64,000 nucleotides of DNA from Zobellia laminariae (GCF_009725995.1 NZ_RCNS01000001.1:1071195-1135194); one strand, 5' to 3'. Counted from the stretch's first letter, positions 44,912 through 54,770 are shown. Notes: generated from the letters alone by a model not told the origin. Numbers and translations are program-made.

Positions 44912-45343
44912 TTAGTTTGGCTCTACAACTAATTTGCTCGATAGTAAGTCGAACAACTGTTGAGTCTCTGTAGAATCTTTAAGATTGATGAAAAGTTTTA
45001 GTGAATCGTGATGAACAATTTTTATTTTTTGATTCTCTAAATTATCAATGTAGACATATACTTTATTTTCGGTAAGTGAATCTTTGAACTCCCTGAAAAT
45101 TCCTTTTTCCTTTTCCATTGCAGAAAAACCATTTAGACGTACCATACCGGGAATTTTAGGAACTAATTTCACACTATCCAAAGCTGAAAAGGGAACCTCC
45201 TGTAAATAAAAACCAGATAGGACTCTAAATCCAGTAGCATCTGTTTTTGTCCAGTTCTTAAAATGAAGGACAAAGGCAAATAGACAAATAATTACCGTTA
45301 TTACGCCCAAAACATTCCACAATACATGACCCTTTTTCTGCAT
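44912..45343 (-). CDS. Small membrane-anchored protein, possible bacterial PH-like domain
   Basis: A 143-aa protein with one N-terminal membrane segment (VLGVITVIICLFAFVLHF) and a soluble beta-rich domain: FSALDSVKLVPKIPGMVRLN, KVYVYIDNLENQKIKIVHHD, INLKDSTETQQLFDLLSSKL. The strand pattern and final helix resemble bacterial PH-like domains. I do not recognise a specific family and the function is unknown. Confidence 0.65.
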   Translation of the reverse strand: MQKKGHVLWNVLGVITVIICLFAFVLHFKNWTKTDATGFRVLSGFYLQEVPFSALDSVKLVPKIPGMVRLNGFSAMEKEKGIFREFKDSLTENKVYVYIDNLENQKIKIVHHDSLKLFINLKDSTETQQLFDLLSSKLVVEPN

Positions 45344-45572
45344 ATCAATAGTAATTTTTCATTTGGAAGATTGGCAAGCGTTCTACACCAGTACCAATTA
45401 CTCTATGAACGCACAAAAGTGGCGAAAATTTCCGATAGCACTTAAAATTTTATCGACTACATCATTTATAACTTGCTAAGACCTCATTATATACCTAATT
45501 TAGGTATCAGTTTAAGGACAGTCCCTATAAAAAAATCTTTGAGCTATTAACCCCCATTCATATTTCAATTTT

Positions 45573-48206
45573 ATGACCAAGAATACCAAAGAAGACAAAA
45601 GACTAAAAGACCATTATAGTAAAGAAAAAGATTGGCTTAAGTGGGGACCATACCTAAGCGAACGACAATGGGGAACGGTACGGGAAGATTACAGTGCTAA
45701 CGGAGATGCATGGAACTACCTACCACATGACCATGCCAGAAGTAGAACCTACCGTTGGGGAGAAGATGGAATTGCAGGTATTTCCGATCGCTATTGCAAT
45801 ATCTGTTTTTCTGTGGCACTTTGGAACGGCAAAGATCCTATTTTAAAGGAACGTTTATTTGGATTAACCGGCCCGCAAGGAAATCATGGCGAAGACGTTA
45901 AAGAACTCTATTACTATTTAGAGAATACGCCCTCGCATTCCTATATGAAGCACCTTTATAAATATCCTCAAAATGAGTTTCCTTATAACCAATTGGTAGA
46001 GGAAAACCGCAACAGAGGCAAACATGATACGGAGTTTGAACTGCTAGATACTGGCATTTTTGACAACAACGAGTATTTTGATGTTCATACAGAATACGCA
46101 AAAGCCGAAGGAGAGGATATTTTAGTAAAAATCTCTGTCAGTAACCGCGGCCCAAAAGAAGCAATGGCGGTTGTTTTACCTACCATATGGATTCGAAATT
46201 TTTGGAGTTTCACCGGAATGGAGGAGAAACCCATAATTAAGAAAAAAGGCAGTAAAAAAGCACCACATGTTACGGTAGACCATAGTTATGTTGGCAAATA
46301 TAACCTGTATTTTGACGAGCCTTCTAGAGTACTATTTACTGAAAACGAAACCAATGCGGAACGGGTTTTTAACGGAACCAATGAGCATCCGTTTAAAAAA
46401 GATTTGTTCCATGATGCCGTTATAGAAAATGATTTTTCTTTAGCTGAAAAAAATAAGGAGGGTACCAAGTGTGCTCCTATGTACGAATTGAACTTAGCTC
46501 CTGGTGAAACTAAGGTTATTAAATTAAGGCTCTCTAATAAAGATATTGACTCCCCTATTGATGATACTTTTGAGGCTGTTTTTGAAGAAAGAATTAAGGA
46601 GTCTCGCTCTTTCCTAGAATCCATAACCGAAAACTCATCAGAAGAAGAAAGAGAAATACAGAAACAAGCTTTTGCAGGGCTACTCTGGACCAAGCAATAC
46701 TACAATTACGAAGTAGAACAATGGATTAAGGGTGACCCTGGAACCAATCCCCCACATGAACGAAAATATGGACGCAACAGCACTTGGCAGACCTTTAGAA
46801 ACCATGATATTCTCTCAATGCCCGATGCATGGGAATATCCTTGGTTTGCAGCTTGGGATTCTGCTTTTCATTGCGTTACCTTCTCTATGGTTGACCACGA
46901 GTTTGCAAAAAAACAGCTCCTGCTCTTCACCAAAGAATGGTACATGGCCGCAAATGGTCAAATTCCTGCCTATGAATGGAATTTTAGTGATGTAAACCCT
47001 CCAGTTCAGGCATGGGCTGCCATCCAGATTTACCAAATGGAACAGCGTAAAACAGGCAAAGGAGACCTAAGCTTCTTAAAACGCATGTTTAACAAACTAG
47101 CCTTGAATTTCACTTGGTGGGTGAATAGAGAAGATAGCCTTAACAACAACGTTTTTGAAGGCGGATTTCTTGGCTTGGACAACATTGGAGTATTTGACCG
47201 TAGTAATGGCATACCCGGTGGAGGTGTTCTAGAACAAGTAGATGGTACATCTTGGATGGCACTTTACTGTTTGAATATGCTTGAAATTGCTCTTGAAATT
47301 TCATTGCACGACGATACTTTTGAAGATATGGCCCTTAAATATTTTGGGCACTTTGTATTCATAGCGGAGGCTTTGAACAAAATTACCGAAGAATCTATGA
47401 GTTCTTGGGATGAGAAAGAAGGGTTTTTCTATGATACCTTGATTCTACCAGACGGCAAAAAAATACCAATTAAAGTACGGTCAATATCTGGCTTATTATC
47501 TATGGCGGCAGTACTGAACATTAGAAAAGAATGTTTAGCAAAATTACCGCGCTTTAAGGCTAGTATGGATTGGTACCGTACGTACAGAGTGGAAACCCAG
47601 AAATATCAAGTTGTAGAAGAATATGACCCTAATAAAGACGTGTTGTTGTCCTTGGTTCCAAGGAAACGATTGGACATATTAATACATAGCATATTAGATG
47701 AATCTGAATTTTTGGCAGACTACGGTATCCGTTCATTATCTAAAGCACATGAAACCAAATATCAAATAGAGATAAACGGTTCTATATACGGTATAAACTA
47801 TGAGCCTGCGGAATCATCAACTGATCTATTTGGTGGAAACTCCAACTGGCGTGGACCAATTTGGATGCCAATGAACTATCTTTTTATAAGTTCCTTAAAA
47901 GAATATCATAATTATTTTGGTGATGATTTAAAATTCGATTATCCAACTGGAAGCGATAATCAACTGAACCTAAAAGAAATAGGTTTTGAAATCAGTAAAA
48001 GACTGATTGGTATTTTCAAAAAAGATGAAAATGGAAACCGTCCTGTAAATGAGTTAGATAAAGAGAAATATACCGATGAGCATTTTAAAGACTTAATTCT
48101 GTTCTACGAATATTTTGATGGGAATAACGGTCGTGGTGTAGGTGCTTCGCACCAAACTGGGTGGACAGCTTTGGTTGCAAATCTTATTGAAGAAATCAAT
48201 AGATAA
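45573..48206 (+). CDS. GH63-like glycosidase (MGH1-like domain)
   Basis: An 877-aa protein without a signal peptide, so probably cytoplasmic. The C-terminal (alpha/alpha)6 catalytic part shows EYPWFAAWDSAFHCVTFSM, NGQIPAYEWNFSDVNPPVQA, GGGVLEQVDGTSWMALYCLN, NWRGPIWMPMNYLF and GASHQTGWTALVANLI, as in GH63/mannosylglycerate-hydrolase-like enzymes. The N-terminal part is beta-rich. Related proteins hydrolyse alpha-glucosides or glucosyl/mannosyl-glycerate osmolytes. A compatible-solute or storage-glycan substrate is plausible but not shown. It stands alone, convergent to a histidine kinase gene. Confidence 0.88.
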   Translation: MTKNTKEDKRLKDHYSKEKDWLKWGPYLSERQWGTVREDYSANGDAWNYLPHDHARSRTYRWGEDGIAGISDRYCNICFSVALWNGKDPILKERLFGLTGPQGNHGEDVKELYYYLENTPSHSYMKHLYKYPQNEFPYNQLVEENRNRGKHDTEFELLDTGIFDNNEYFDVHTEYAKAEGEDILVKISVSNRGPKEAMAVVLPTIWIRNFWSFTGMEEKPIIKKKGSKKAPHVTVDHSYVGKYNLYFDEPSRVLFTENETNAERVFNGTNEHPFKKDLFHDAVIENDFSLAEKNKEGTKCAPMYELNLAPGETKVIKLRLSNKDIDSPIDDTFEAVFEERIKESRSFLESITENSSEEEREIQKQAFAGLLWTKQYYNYEVEQWIKGDPGTNPPHERKYGRNSTWQTFRNHDILSMPDAWEYPWFAAWDSAFHCVTFSMVDHEFAKKQLLLFTKEWYMAANGQIPAYEWNFSDVNPPVQAWAAIQIYQMEQRKTGKGDLSFLKRMFNKLALNFTWWVNREDSLNNNVFEGGFLGLDNIGVFDRSNGIPGGGVLEQVDGTSWMALYCLNMLEIALEISLHDDTFEDMALKYFGHFVFIAEALNKITEESMSSWDEKEGFFYDTLILPDGKKIPIKVRSISGLLSMAAVLNIRKECLAKLPRFKASMDWYRTYRVETQKYQVVEEYDPNKDVLLSLVPRKRLDILIHSILDESEFLADYGIRSLSKAHETKYQIEINGSIYGINYEPAESSTDLFGGNSNWRGPIWMPMNYLFISSLKEYHNYFGDDLKFDYPTGSDNQLNLKEIGFEISKRLIGIFKKDENGNRPVNELDKEKYTDEHFKDLILFYEYFDGNNGRGVGASHQTGWTALVANLIEEINR

Positions 48207-48243
48207 GTCTAAGATAACAAACTGGATTAGCAAAAAATGGGAA

Positions 48244-49473
48244 TTACACCATAGAAGGTGTTAGTACAATAGGGCTCTTAATGGTGAAGGTAAATGTAGC
48301 ACCTTCACCAGGCTGGGAAAGCACACTAATATTTCCTCCCAGACCTTCAACTACCTTTTTTACTGTGGCCAGACCAATACCTGTTCCTTTTTCTCCATAA
48401 CGATCTTGTTCAGAAATAACCTCAAATATTTTGAAAATTTTCTCTTGATCATCTTTATGGATTCCTGGTCCGTTATCTTTTACTAAAAACTCATAAAAAG
48501 CATCCTTCTCTCTTATCTCTAATTCTATTTCAATGCTAGGCTTATCATTATATTTAATAGCATTGGCGATTAAGTTAATTAAGATTTGTTCAACCGCTAC
48601 CTTGTTCGCATAAATAGACTCTAAATTACTTTTTACCCTAATGGTGCACTCCTTCTGGCCACCAAACAGTTCATTAATAGTCCTTTGTAAATCAGTCAGA
48701 AGTATGGTAGTTTTATCGTCTATGTTAAACTGACCAGATTTACTATAATTAAGTAAGCCAGTGATAAGCTTTTTCAAAGTTTCTGAAGAGCTCTTAATAA
48801 ATTCAATAATTTGCTTTCCTTCATCATCCATTTTGGGTGCATAAAAATCTTCCAAACAATTAGACAATGTAATAATATTGTTTAAAGGCGATTTTAAATC
48901 ATGGGCAGCAACAGCAGCAAAATTATCTAGTTCGCGATTGGCAAGTTTAAGATCTTCATTTGCCTTTTCCAACTCCATTTTTTTCTTTCTAAGATCTAAT
49001 AAGTTCATTACTTGATCAGAAAGTATTCTTAAAGCACTAAGTTGACTTTCACTAAGTTGTTTGGGCTCATGATCAATAACACAAAGAGTTCCCAAAGGCA
49101 AGCCATTAGATCCATTAAGGGTTACACCTGCATAAAAAACTACATTAGGATCACCTACAACAATAGGGTTATCATGAAAACGTTCATCAACCCTTGCGTC
49201 TTCAATTACAAATAAATTATCTGCTTCATGAATGGTGTGGCCACAGAAAGAATATTTTCTTTCGGTCTCACTAGTATCTAAACCGTGGTGCGCTTTAAAC
49301 CATTGCCGGTCTTTATCTAAAAGTGTTATAACAGAAATAGGAGTACCACAAATCTCAGAAGCAAGTAAGACCAAATTATCATAATCCTCCTCTAACTCAG
49401 TATCCAAAATAGCATACGATTCTAAGAGTGCGAGTCGTTCTGCTTCATGTTCGTGGTTTTTGGGGGCTATCAT
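48244..49473 (-). CDS. GAF-domain sensor histidine kinase, soluble
   Basis: A 409-aa protein without membrane segments. The N-terminal GAF domain (about 10-160) has the pattern ISVITLLDKDRQWFKAHHGL...CGHTIHEADNLFVIEDAR seen in many GAF sensors. A short coiled coil follows, then HisKA with the H-box AAVAAHDLKSPLNNIITL, and HATPase_c with N-box INLIANAIKYND, VKDNGPGIHKDD and GTGIGLATVKKVVEGLGG. It should sense a cytoplasmic ligand. No response regulator is adjacent, so its partner is elsewhere. Confidence 0.95.
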   Translation of the reverse strand: MIAPKNHEHEAERLALLESYAILDTELEEDYDNLVLLASEICGTPISVITLLDKDRQWFKAHHGLDTSETERKYSFCGHTIHEADNLFVIEDARVDERFHDNPIVVGDPNVVFYAGVTLNGSNGLPLGTLCVIDHEPKQLSESQLSALRILSDQVMNLLDLRKKKMELEKANEDLKLANRELDNFAAVAAHDLKSPLNNIITLSNCLEDFYAPKMDDEGKQIIEFIKSSSETLKKLITGLLNYSKSGQFNIDDKTTILLTDLQRTINELFGGQKECTIRVKSNLESIYANKVAVEQILINLIANAIKYNDKPSIEIELEIREKDAFYEFLVKDNGPGIHKDDQEKIFKIFEVISEQDRYGEKGTGIGLATVKKVVEGLGGNISVLSQPGEGATFTFTIKSPIVLTPSMV

Positions 49474-49660
49474 AAATATAAGTTTTCACTGACGAGCTGT
49501 ATCGGAAAAAGCTAGTCTTTATATAAAACGGAATTCTTTCAGTTATCTTGTGTCTGATAAAGTTAAAAAATAAACGTAAACTAATTCCTACATTTAACAT
49601 AATTAACCAAAACCAGAGATAAGCTGAAAACCAATTTTTGTAACCAGAGTCAGGTCAATA

Positions 49661-50482
49661 CTATCCTAGACCCACGTCTAAGGTCATCATTACAATAAAG
49701 CCACCTATAAAGCCCATAGTAGCAATATCTGTGTATTTGTCTTGTTGTGTTTCTGGTATTACTTCCTCCACCACAACAAAAATCATGGCTCCAGCAGCAA
49801 AAGATAAAGCGTAAGGCAGTATAGGTTGAAAAGTCATTACCGCCCACGCTCCTAAAACAGCAGCTATAGGCTCCACCAAAGCAGAAGCTTGCCCGTACAT
49901 AAAACTTTTTGTTCTACTAAGCCCTTGTCTTCTTAATGGCATAGCAACAGCAAAACCTTCTGGAAAATTCTGTAAACCAATACCCAAAGCCAAGGCTACG
50001 GCACCGCCAATACTTGCGCCTTCAAAACCTGCAGCAACACCACCAAAAAGTACACCTACGGCCAAACCTTCAGGAATATTATGAAGTGTTATTGCCAAGG
50101 TTAATAATGTAGTACGGTGCCAGGGGGTTTTAATTCCCTCTTTTTCACTTTCTTTAAAATTAATGTGCAAATGCGGGAGTATTTTATCCAAGCCAAATAT
50201 AAAAAGTGATCCTAGAAGAAATCCAACAGCGGCGGGTATCACTTTCACGAATCCATCACCAGGGCTCATTTCTATACCTGGTGCCAAAAGACTCCAAAAA
50301 CTGGCCGCTACCATAACCCCACCCGTAAAACCCAGCATACCATCTAAAAGTGCCCGGTTCATACCTTTAAATAAAAATACCAAAGCTGCGCCTGCAGCAG
50401 TTAAACCCCAAGTAAATAGCGTAGCGTAAAATGCTGCTAAAACTGGGTCTATAGATTCAAAATAATCAATTACCTCTTGCAT
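49661..50482 (-). CDS. ZIP family metal transporter
   Basis: A 273-aa protein with about eight hydrophobic segments and the ZIP metal-site motifs TLHNIPEGLAVGVLFGG and LQNFPEGFAVAMPLRR. ZIP/ZupT/GufA-type proteins import Zn2+, Mn2+ or Fe2+ into the cytoplasm. The stop of the upstream DtxR/MntR-like gene is one base from its ATG, so the two form an operon under that repressor. Metal choice cannot be read from sequence; the regulator suggests Mn or Fe. Confidence 0.93.
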   Translation of the reverse strand: MQEVIDYFESIDPVLAAFYATLFTWGLTAAGAALVFLFKGMNRALLDGMLGFTGGVMVAASFWSLLAPGIEMSPGDGFVKVIPAAVGFLLGSLFIFGLDKILPHLHINFKESEKEGIKTPWHRTTLLTLAITLHNIPEGLAVGVLFGGVAAGFEGASIGGAVALALGIGLQNFPEGFAVAMPLRRQGLSRTKSFMYGQASALVEPIAAVLGAWAVMTFQPILPYALSFAAGAMIFVVVEEVIPETQQDKYTDIATMGFIGGFIVMMTLDVGLG

Positions 50483-50483
50483 A

Positions 50484-51140
50484 TTATTCCGTTATTTTAA
50501 GATATAAATTTGCCGCAATTTGATCAGAGATACGAATATCCTTCCCCTTCACCTGAATATGCAACGATCCATCAAACTCTTCCTTTTCCAATACTAAAAT
50601 CGTGTCCCCTAAAGCAATTCTATTTTTATCCAAAAATTTAAGAAATGGAGCGGACGAATCTTTGACACCAACACAGGTGCCACTTGTACCTACCGGTACT
50701 TCGTGCAAAAGCTTTTTTACAGCCTTTTTAAATTCCCCGGTTTTAGACGGAATAGGATCTCCATGGGGATCCACTTGCGGAAAACCAAGAAGTTTATCTA
50801 AGCTATCCGTTAATTTTTCACTCTTAATGTGCTCCAACTGCTCGGCAACTTCATGTACCTCATCCCAAGCAAAGTTCAACTTTTCAACTAAAAAAACCTC
50901 CCACAATCTATGCTTCCTTACAAGGGTCAAGGCCACTTTTAGACCATGTTCCGTGAGACAGACCCCCTTATATTTCCTGTAATTAGCAACGCCTTTTTCC
51001 GAAAGTTTCTTCATCATATCAGTAACGGAAGAAGGTTTCGTCTTCATTTGCTCCGCAACCTCATTGGTTGAAACAATATTGTTCTCACCCTTTCCTAAGT
51101 GATAAATGGCTTTTATGTAATCTTCTTCTGATAGTGTCAT
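50484..51140 (-). CDS. DtxR/MntR family metal-dependent repressor
   Basis: A 218-aa regulator: winged helix (LSEEDYIKAIYHLG, TNEVAEQMKTKPSSVTDMMK, GVCLTEHGLKVALTLVRKHR), a dimerisation/metal-binding part (WDEVHEVAEQLEHI, VDPHGDPIP) and a C-terminal FeoA/SH3-like domain (about 145-218). Proteins of this family bind DNA when loaded with Mn2+ or Fe2+. It starts a two-gene operon with a ZIP transporter and is divergent from a TonB-dependent receptor. The palindrome at 51184-51207 overlaps its -33 box, so autoregulation is likely. Confidence 0.95.
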   Translation of the reverse strand: MTLSEEDYIKAIYHLGKGENNIVSTNEVAEQMKTKPSSVTDMMKKLSEKGVANYRKYKGVCLTEHGLKVALTLVRKHRLWEVFLVEKLNFAWDEVHEVAEQLEHIKSEKLTDSLDKLLGFPQVDPHGDPIPSKTGEFKKAVKKLLHEVPVGTSGTCVGVKDSSAPFLKFLDKNRIALGDTILVLEKEEFDGSLHIQVKGKDIRISDQIAANLYLKITE

Positions 51141-51155
51141 AAAATTTCAATCATA

Positions 51156-51185
51156 CAAAAATACATTTTTATATCTAAAAACAAA
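51156..51185 (-). promoter_or_regulatory. Promoter of the DtxR-like/ZIP operon
   Basis: On the minus strand TTTG (51185-51182), an 18-bp spacer and TATTTTTG (51163-51156) fit the Bacteroidota -33/-7 pattern. The start codon is 15 bp further on. The -33 box touches the operator palindrome. Confidence 0.6.
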
Positions 51186-51207
51186 TATTTAGATTTGTCT
51201 AAATATT
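51184..51207. promoter_or_regulatory. Operator palindrome AATATTTAGA-TTTG-TCTAAATATT over divergent promoters
   Basis: A perfect 10-4-10 inverted repeat between the DtxR-like regulator and the TonB-dependent receptor. Its centre includes TAGATTTG (51190-51197), a TAnnTTTG -7 box for the receptor, and its left edge overlaps the regulator's -33 box. A third half-site TCTAAA lies at 51174-51179. It is the natural binding site for the adjacent repressor. Confidence 0.75.
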
Positions 51208-51218
51208 AATTTGCACTG

Positions 51219-53489
51219 ATGAAAATATATTTAAAGTCGAGTCTATATTTATTATGCATTCTTCTTACAGGACTAGTAAATGCTCAAAACAGTAGCATTA
51301 ACGGGACCATTACCGATGATGAAGGAACGGTTCCATTTGCAAATATTTACTTAAAAGGCACTAAAATGGGGACCTCAACCTCAGAAGATGGCACGTATAA
51401 TTTGAAGGACATACCCGCCGGAACGTATAAATTGAATGTTTCAGTCATAGGATATCAAGATTTCTCTAAAAAAATCACTTTGAGAACTAATGAAAACAGA
51501 ACAATTGACATAAAGATAATTCCCGCTTCTGAGCAATTGGAAGAAATGGTTGTTACAGGAACACTAAAAGCAGTGAGCCGATCTGAAAGCCCGGTACCCG
51601 TAGAAGTTTACAGTCCAACTTTTCTTAAAAAGAATCCAACCGCAAGTATTTTTGAAGCATTACAAAATGTAAATGGTGTACGACCGCAAATTAACTGTAA
51701 TGTCTGTAATACCGGTGACATTCATATTAACGGACTTGAAGGCCCTTATACATTAGTACTTATTGACGGAATGCCCATTGTTAGTGGTCTAGGTACAGTA
51801 TACGGTCTTTCTGGAATACCAAACTCCTTAATAGAACAAATTGAAATTATAAAAGGCCCTGCCTCCTCTCTTTACGGTAGTGAAGCAGTGGGTGGCTTAA
51901 TCAATATTATTACAAAAAGCACCTTGGATGCCCCAGATTTCTTTGCTGATGCATTTGTAACGGGTTGGGGAGAATACAATATTGACGTTGGCACAAAAAT
52001 CAACTTTGGAGAAAAGACTGATATGCTTCTGGGCATCAACTACTTTAATTACGACACACCTATTGACAATAACGGAGACAACTTTACCGACTTAACGCTA
52101 CAAAATAGATTTTCTGTATTTCAAAAATGGAATTTTCAGCGCGAGGACAATCGCATACTTTCATTGGCAGGACGCTTTTTCTACGAAGATCGCTGGGGCG
52201 GTGAAATGCAATGGACGCCAGAATTTAGAGGTGGCGATGAAGTTTACGGAGAAAGTATATACACCCGCAGATGGGAGGTTTTAGGCAAATATGAATTACC
52301 TATTGAAGAAAAAGTACTGTTTTCCTTCTCATATAATGACCACAGCCAAAATTCTGTATATGGAGACACACCTTACATTGCAGATCAGCGTATTGGTTTT
52401 GGGCAGTTTACTTGGGACAAAACTCTTGAGCATCATGACCTTCTTGTTGGAACAGCGTTACGGTACAACTACTATGATGATAACACCACCGCCACAACTA
52501 ATGCAGACGAAGTAGTTATACCCAGTTTATTCATACAGGATGAGATTGCTTTGGCCAACAAGCACTCTTTGCTTTTAGGCATGCGCTACGATTATGACAA
52601 ACGACATGGTAATATTTACACCCCAAGAATGGCCTACAGATACAAGGTAACGGATAACGATATTCTACGCCTTAATGCTGGTACAGGTTTTAGGGTCGTT
52701 AATTTATTTACTGAAGAACACGCCGCCCTAACTGGCGCCCGAGAAGTTGTGGTAACAGAAGAGCTTGATCCGGAGAAATCCTTCAACGTTAATTTAAATT
52801 ACCTCAAAAAAATATATGCGGGCAATGGCACCTTTGTTAGTGTAGATGCTTCCCTATTCTACACAAAATTTAGTAACGCCATATTGCCGGATTACGATAC
52901 GGACCCGAACAAAATTATCTATGATAACCTGAATGGTAAATCGGTTTCAAAAGGAGCTAGTGCCAATGTTGATTTTTCATTTCCTGGCGGATTCAAATTT
53001 TTAATTGGCGCTACTTATCAAGATGTAAGTCAAACCGAAAATGGAGTTACCAAACGCCAAATATTGACTGAGAGTTATACCGGAACCTGGAATGCATCAT
53101 ACAATATCAAAAAAATAGATCTATCAATTGATTACACTGGAAATATTTATGGACCAATGCGATTGCCAACCCTTGGTCCCACAGACCCCAGAAGAGACTT
53201 TTCACCTGTTTGGAGTATTCAGAACATACAATTCACCTGGAAAGGGCTTGAAAACTTTGAATTTTATGGAGGTGTAAAAAACCTGTTGGACTGGACCCCC
53301 AACCGCGGAAACCCCTTTATCATTGCCCGTGCGAACGACCCGTTTGACAAAAATGTAACCTTTGATTCTAATGGCAGTGTAGTAGCCACACCCAACAATC
53401 CCAATGCGTTAACTTTTGACCCATCTTACGTATATGGACCTAACCAAGGTATTCGTGGTTTCTTTGGTTTACGCTATCGCATTAATTAA
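51219..53489 (+). CDS. TonB-dependent receptor under DtxR-like control, CxxC in plug
   Basis: A 756-aa outer-membrane receptor: signal peptide ending VNAQ, carboxypeptidase-regulatory-like domain (residues about 25-110), TonB box/plug (LEEMVVTGTLKAVSRSESPV, YTLVLIDGMPIVSG, LIEQIEIIKGPASSLYGSEA) and a 22-strand-type barrel ending FFGLRYRIN. The plug contains INCNVCNTGD with Cys160 and Cys163. It lies divergent from a DtxR/MntR-like repressor and ZIP transporter, with the shared operator 11 bp before its ATG. It likely imports a metal or metal complex (Fe, Mn or Zn) across the outer membrane. Confidence 0.93.
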   Translation: MKIYLKSSLYLLCILLTGLVNAQNSSINGTITDDEGTVPFANIYLKGTKMGTSTSEDGTYNLKDIPAGTYKLNVSVIGYQDFSKKITLRTNENRTIDIKIIPASEQLEEMVVTGTLKAVSRSESPVPVEVYSPTFLKKNPTASIFEALQNVNGVRPQINCNVCNTGDIHINGLEGPYTLVLIDGMPIVSGLGTVYGLSGIPNSLIEQIEIIKGPASSLYGSEAVGGLINIITKSTLDAPDFFADAFVTGWGEYNIDVGTKINFGEKTDMLLGINYFNYDTPIDNNGDNFTDLTLQNRFSVFQKWNFQREDNRILSLAGRFFYEDRWGGEMQWTPEFRGGDEVYGESIYTRRWEVLGKYELPIEEKVLFSFSYNDHSQNSVYGDTPYIADQRIGFGQFTWDKTLEHHDLLVGTALRYNYYDDNTTATTNADEVVIPSLFIQDEIALANKHSLLLGMRYDYDKRHGNIYTPRMAYRYKVTDNDILRLNAGTGFRVVNLFTEEHAALTGAREVVVTEELDPEKSFNVNLNYLKKIYAGNGTFVSVDASLFYTKFSNAILPDYDTDPNKIIYDNLNGKSVSKGASANVDFSFPGGFKFLIGATYQDVSQTENGVTKRQILTESYTGTWNASYNIKKIDLSIDYTGNIYGPMRLPTLGPTDPRRDFSPVWSIQNIQFTWKGLENFEFYGGVKNLLDWTPNRGNPFIIARANDPFDKNVTFDSNGSVVATPNNPNALTFDPSYVYGPNQGIRGFFGLRYRIN

Positions 53490-53502
53490 AAATTGAATAC
53501 GC

Positions 53503-54699
53503 TTGAATAGAATCGCTATTTTTGGAAAAGTAACGACTCTAAAATACATCTTGGAAAAGGAAACAAATTTTGACTTTATCATTATTGGTGCCGGCGCAGC
53601 TGGCTTAATGCTTGCCAGTGCCATGGTCAAAGATGACTTTTTCTTAAATAAGTCTATTCTGCTGTTAGATAAAGATGCAAAAACATCTAATGATAGAACT
53701 TGGTGTTTTTGGGAAAATGGCGAAGGAGAGTTTAAATCCATCGTTTCTAAAACATGGAATCATATTTACTTTGGGAGTACAGAATTCTCACAAGACTATG
53801 CCATTGCTCCCTACCAGTACAAAATGGTCCGTGGAGCTGATTTCTACAAGGCCTATTTTGATAAATTAAAAGACAAACCAAATATTACTTTCCGGCAAGA
53901 GCAAGTCACAAGTGTAAAAGATGAAGGTTCTATGGTAACTATCACCACAGACCGTTCTAGTTATTGCGCTTCAAAAGTCTTTACCAGTAGCTTTAATTAC
54001 AAAATGGCAACCCATCAAAAAAAATATCCTGTGTTACAACAGCATTTTGTAGGGTGGACCATAAAGACCGAAAAACCTATTTTTAATCCTGATCAGGCCA
54101 CTTACATGGATTTTTCCATTCCACAGAAAGGAAATCTCCGTTTTATGTATATCCTTCCATTTTCTAAAAGCGAAGCTTTAGTTGAATACACACTATTCTC
54201 TGAAAACCGCTTACCAAAAGAAGAATACGAAGAAGCTTTAGTCCACTATTTAGAAAATGATTTGAAATGTGGAACTTATAAAATTACCGAAACCGAACAG
54301 GGCAGCATACCTATGACCGCCTACAATTTTGGAGAACACCATACAAAAAACATACGCTATATAGGAACTGCTGGCGGTTGGGCAAAACCCAGTACCGGCT
54401 ATACCTTTATGAGTACTGCAAAGAAAGTTCCAATATTAATTGAATTTCTGAAAACAGGAAGACCATTAAATGAGTTGAATTTTAGAAACAGGTACGGGTT
54501 CTACGATTTGTTATTTCTAGACGTACTAGCTAAGCACAATGACCAAGGACACAAAATATTTGAATCGCTATTTAAAGAATGCCCTCCACAGCTAATATTT
54601 AAATTTCTAGACGAGGAAACTACCCTCTTAGAAGACTTTAAGTTTATATCCGCCTGCCCAACGAAACCTTTTGTAAAGGCGTTGTTGGGACGAATCTAA
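53503..54699 (+). CDS. crtY: Lycopene cyclase family protein (CrtY-like)
   Basis: Up to 398 aa, with an FAD/NAD-binding N-terminus FDFIIIGAGAAGLMLASAM, then the CrtY-type segment NDRTWCFWE and later GTAGGWAKPSTGYTF, and the ending PTKPFVKALLGR. Lycopene beta-cyclases make beta-carotene from lycopene in the membrane, the precursor of flavobacterial zeaxanthin. No ATG fits: TTG at 53503 or TTG near 53551 must be used. It follows the receptor by 13 bp, so it may share that metal-controlled transcript. Other carotenoid genes are absent here. Confidence 0.88.
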   Translation: MNRIAIFGKVTTLKYILEKETNFDFIIIGAGAAGLMLASAMVKDDFFLNKSILLLDKDAKTSNDRTWCFWENGEGEFKSIVSKTWNHIYFGSTEFSQDYAIAPYQYKMVRGADFYKAYFDKLKDKPNITFRQEQVTSVKDEGSMVTITTDRSSYCASKVFTSSFNYKMATHQKKYPVLQQHFVGWTIKTEKPIFNPDQATYMDFSIPQKGNLRFMYILPFSKSEALVEYTLFSENRLPKEEYEEALVHYLENDLKCGTYKITETEQGSIPMTAYNFGEHHTKNIRYIGTAGGWAKPSTGYTFMSTAKKVPILIEFLKTGRPLNELNFRNRYGFYDLLFLDVLAKHNDQGHKIFESLFKECPPQLIFKFLDEETTLLEDFKFISACPTKPFVKALLGRI

Positions 54700-54770
54700 G
54701 AAATACGATCCACTCTTCCCTATTTTTAAATTCATAATTATAACAGTCCTCAATTATTTATTTAACAAAA

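Noticed and set aside
46286..47212. Antisense open frames within the GH63-like gene
   Set aside because: They are shadows of a well-supported 877-aa gene with clear family motifs and have no start context or domain of their own.
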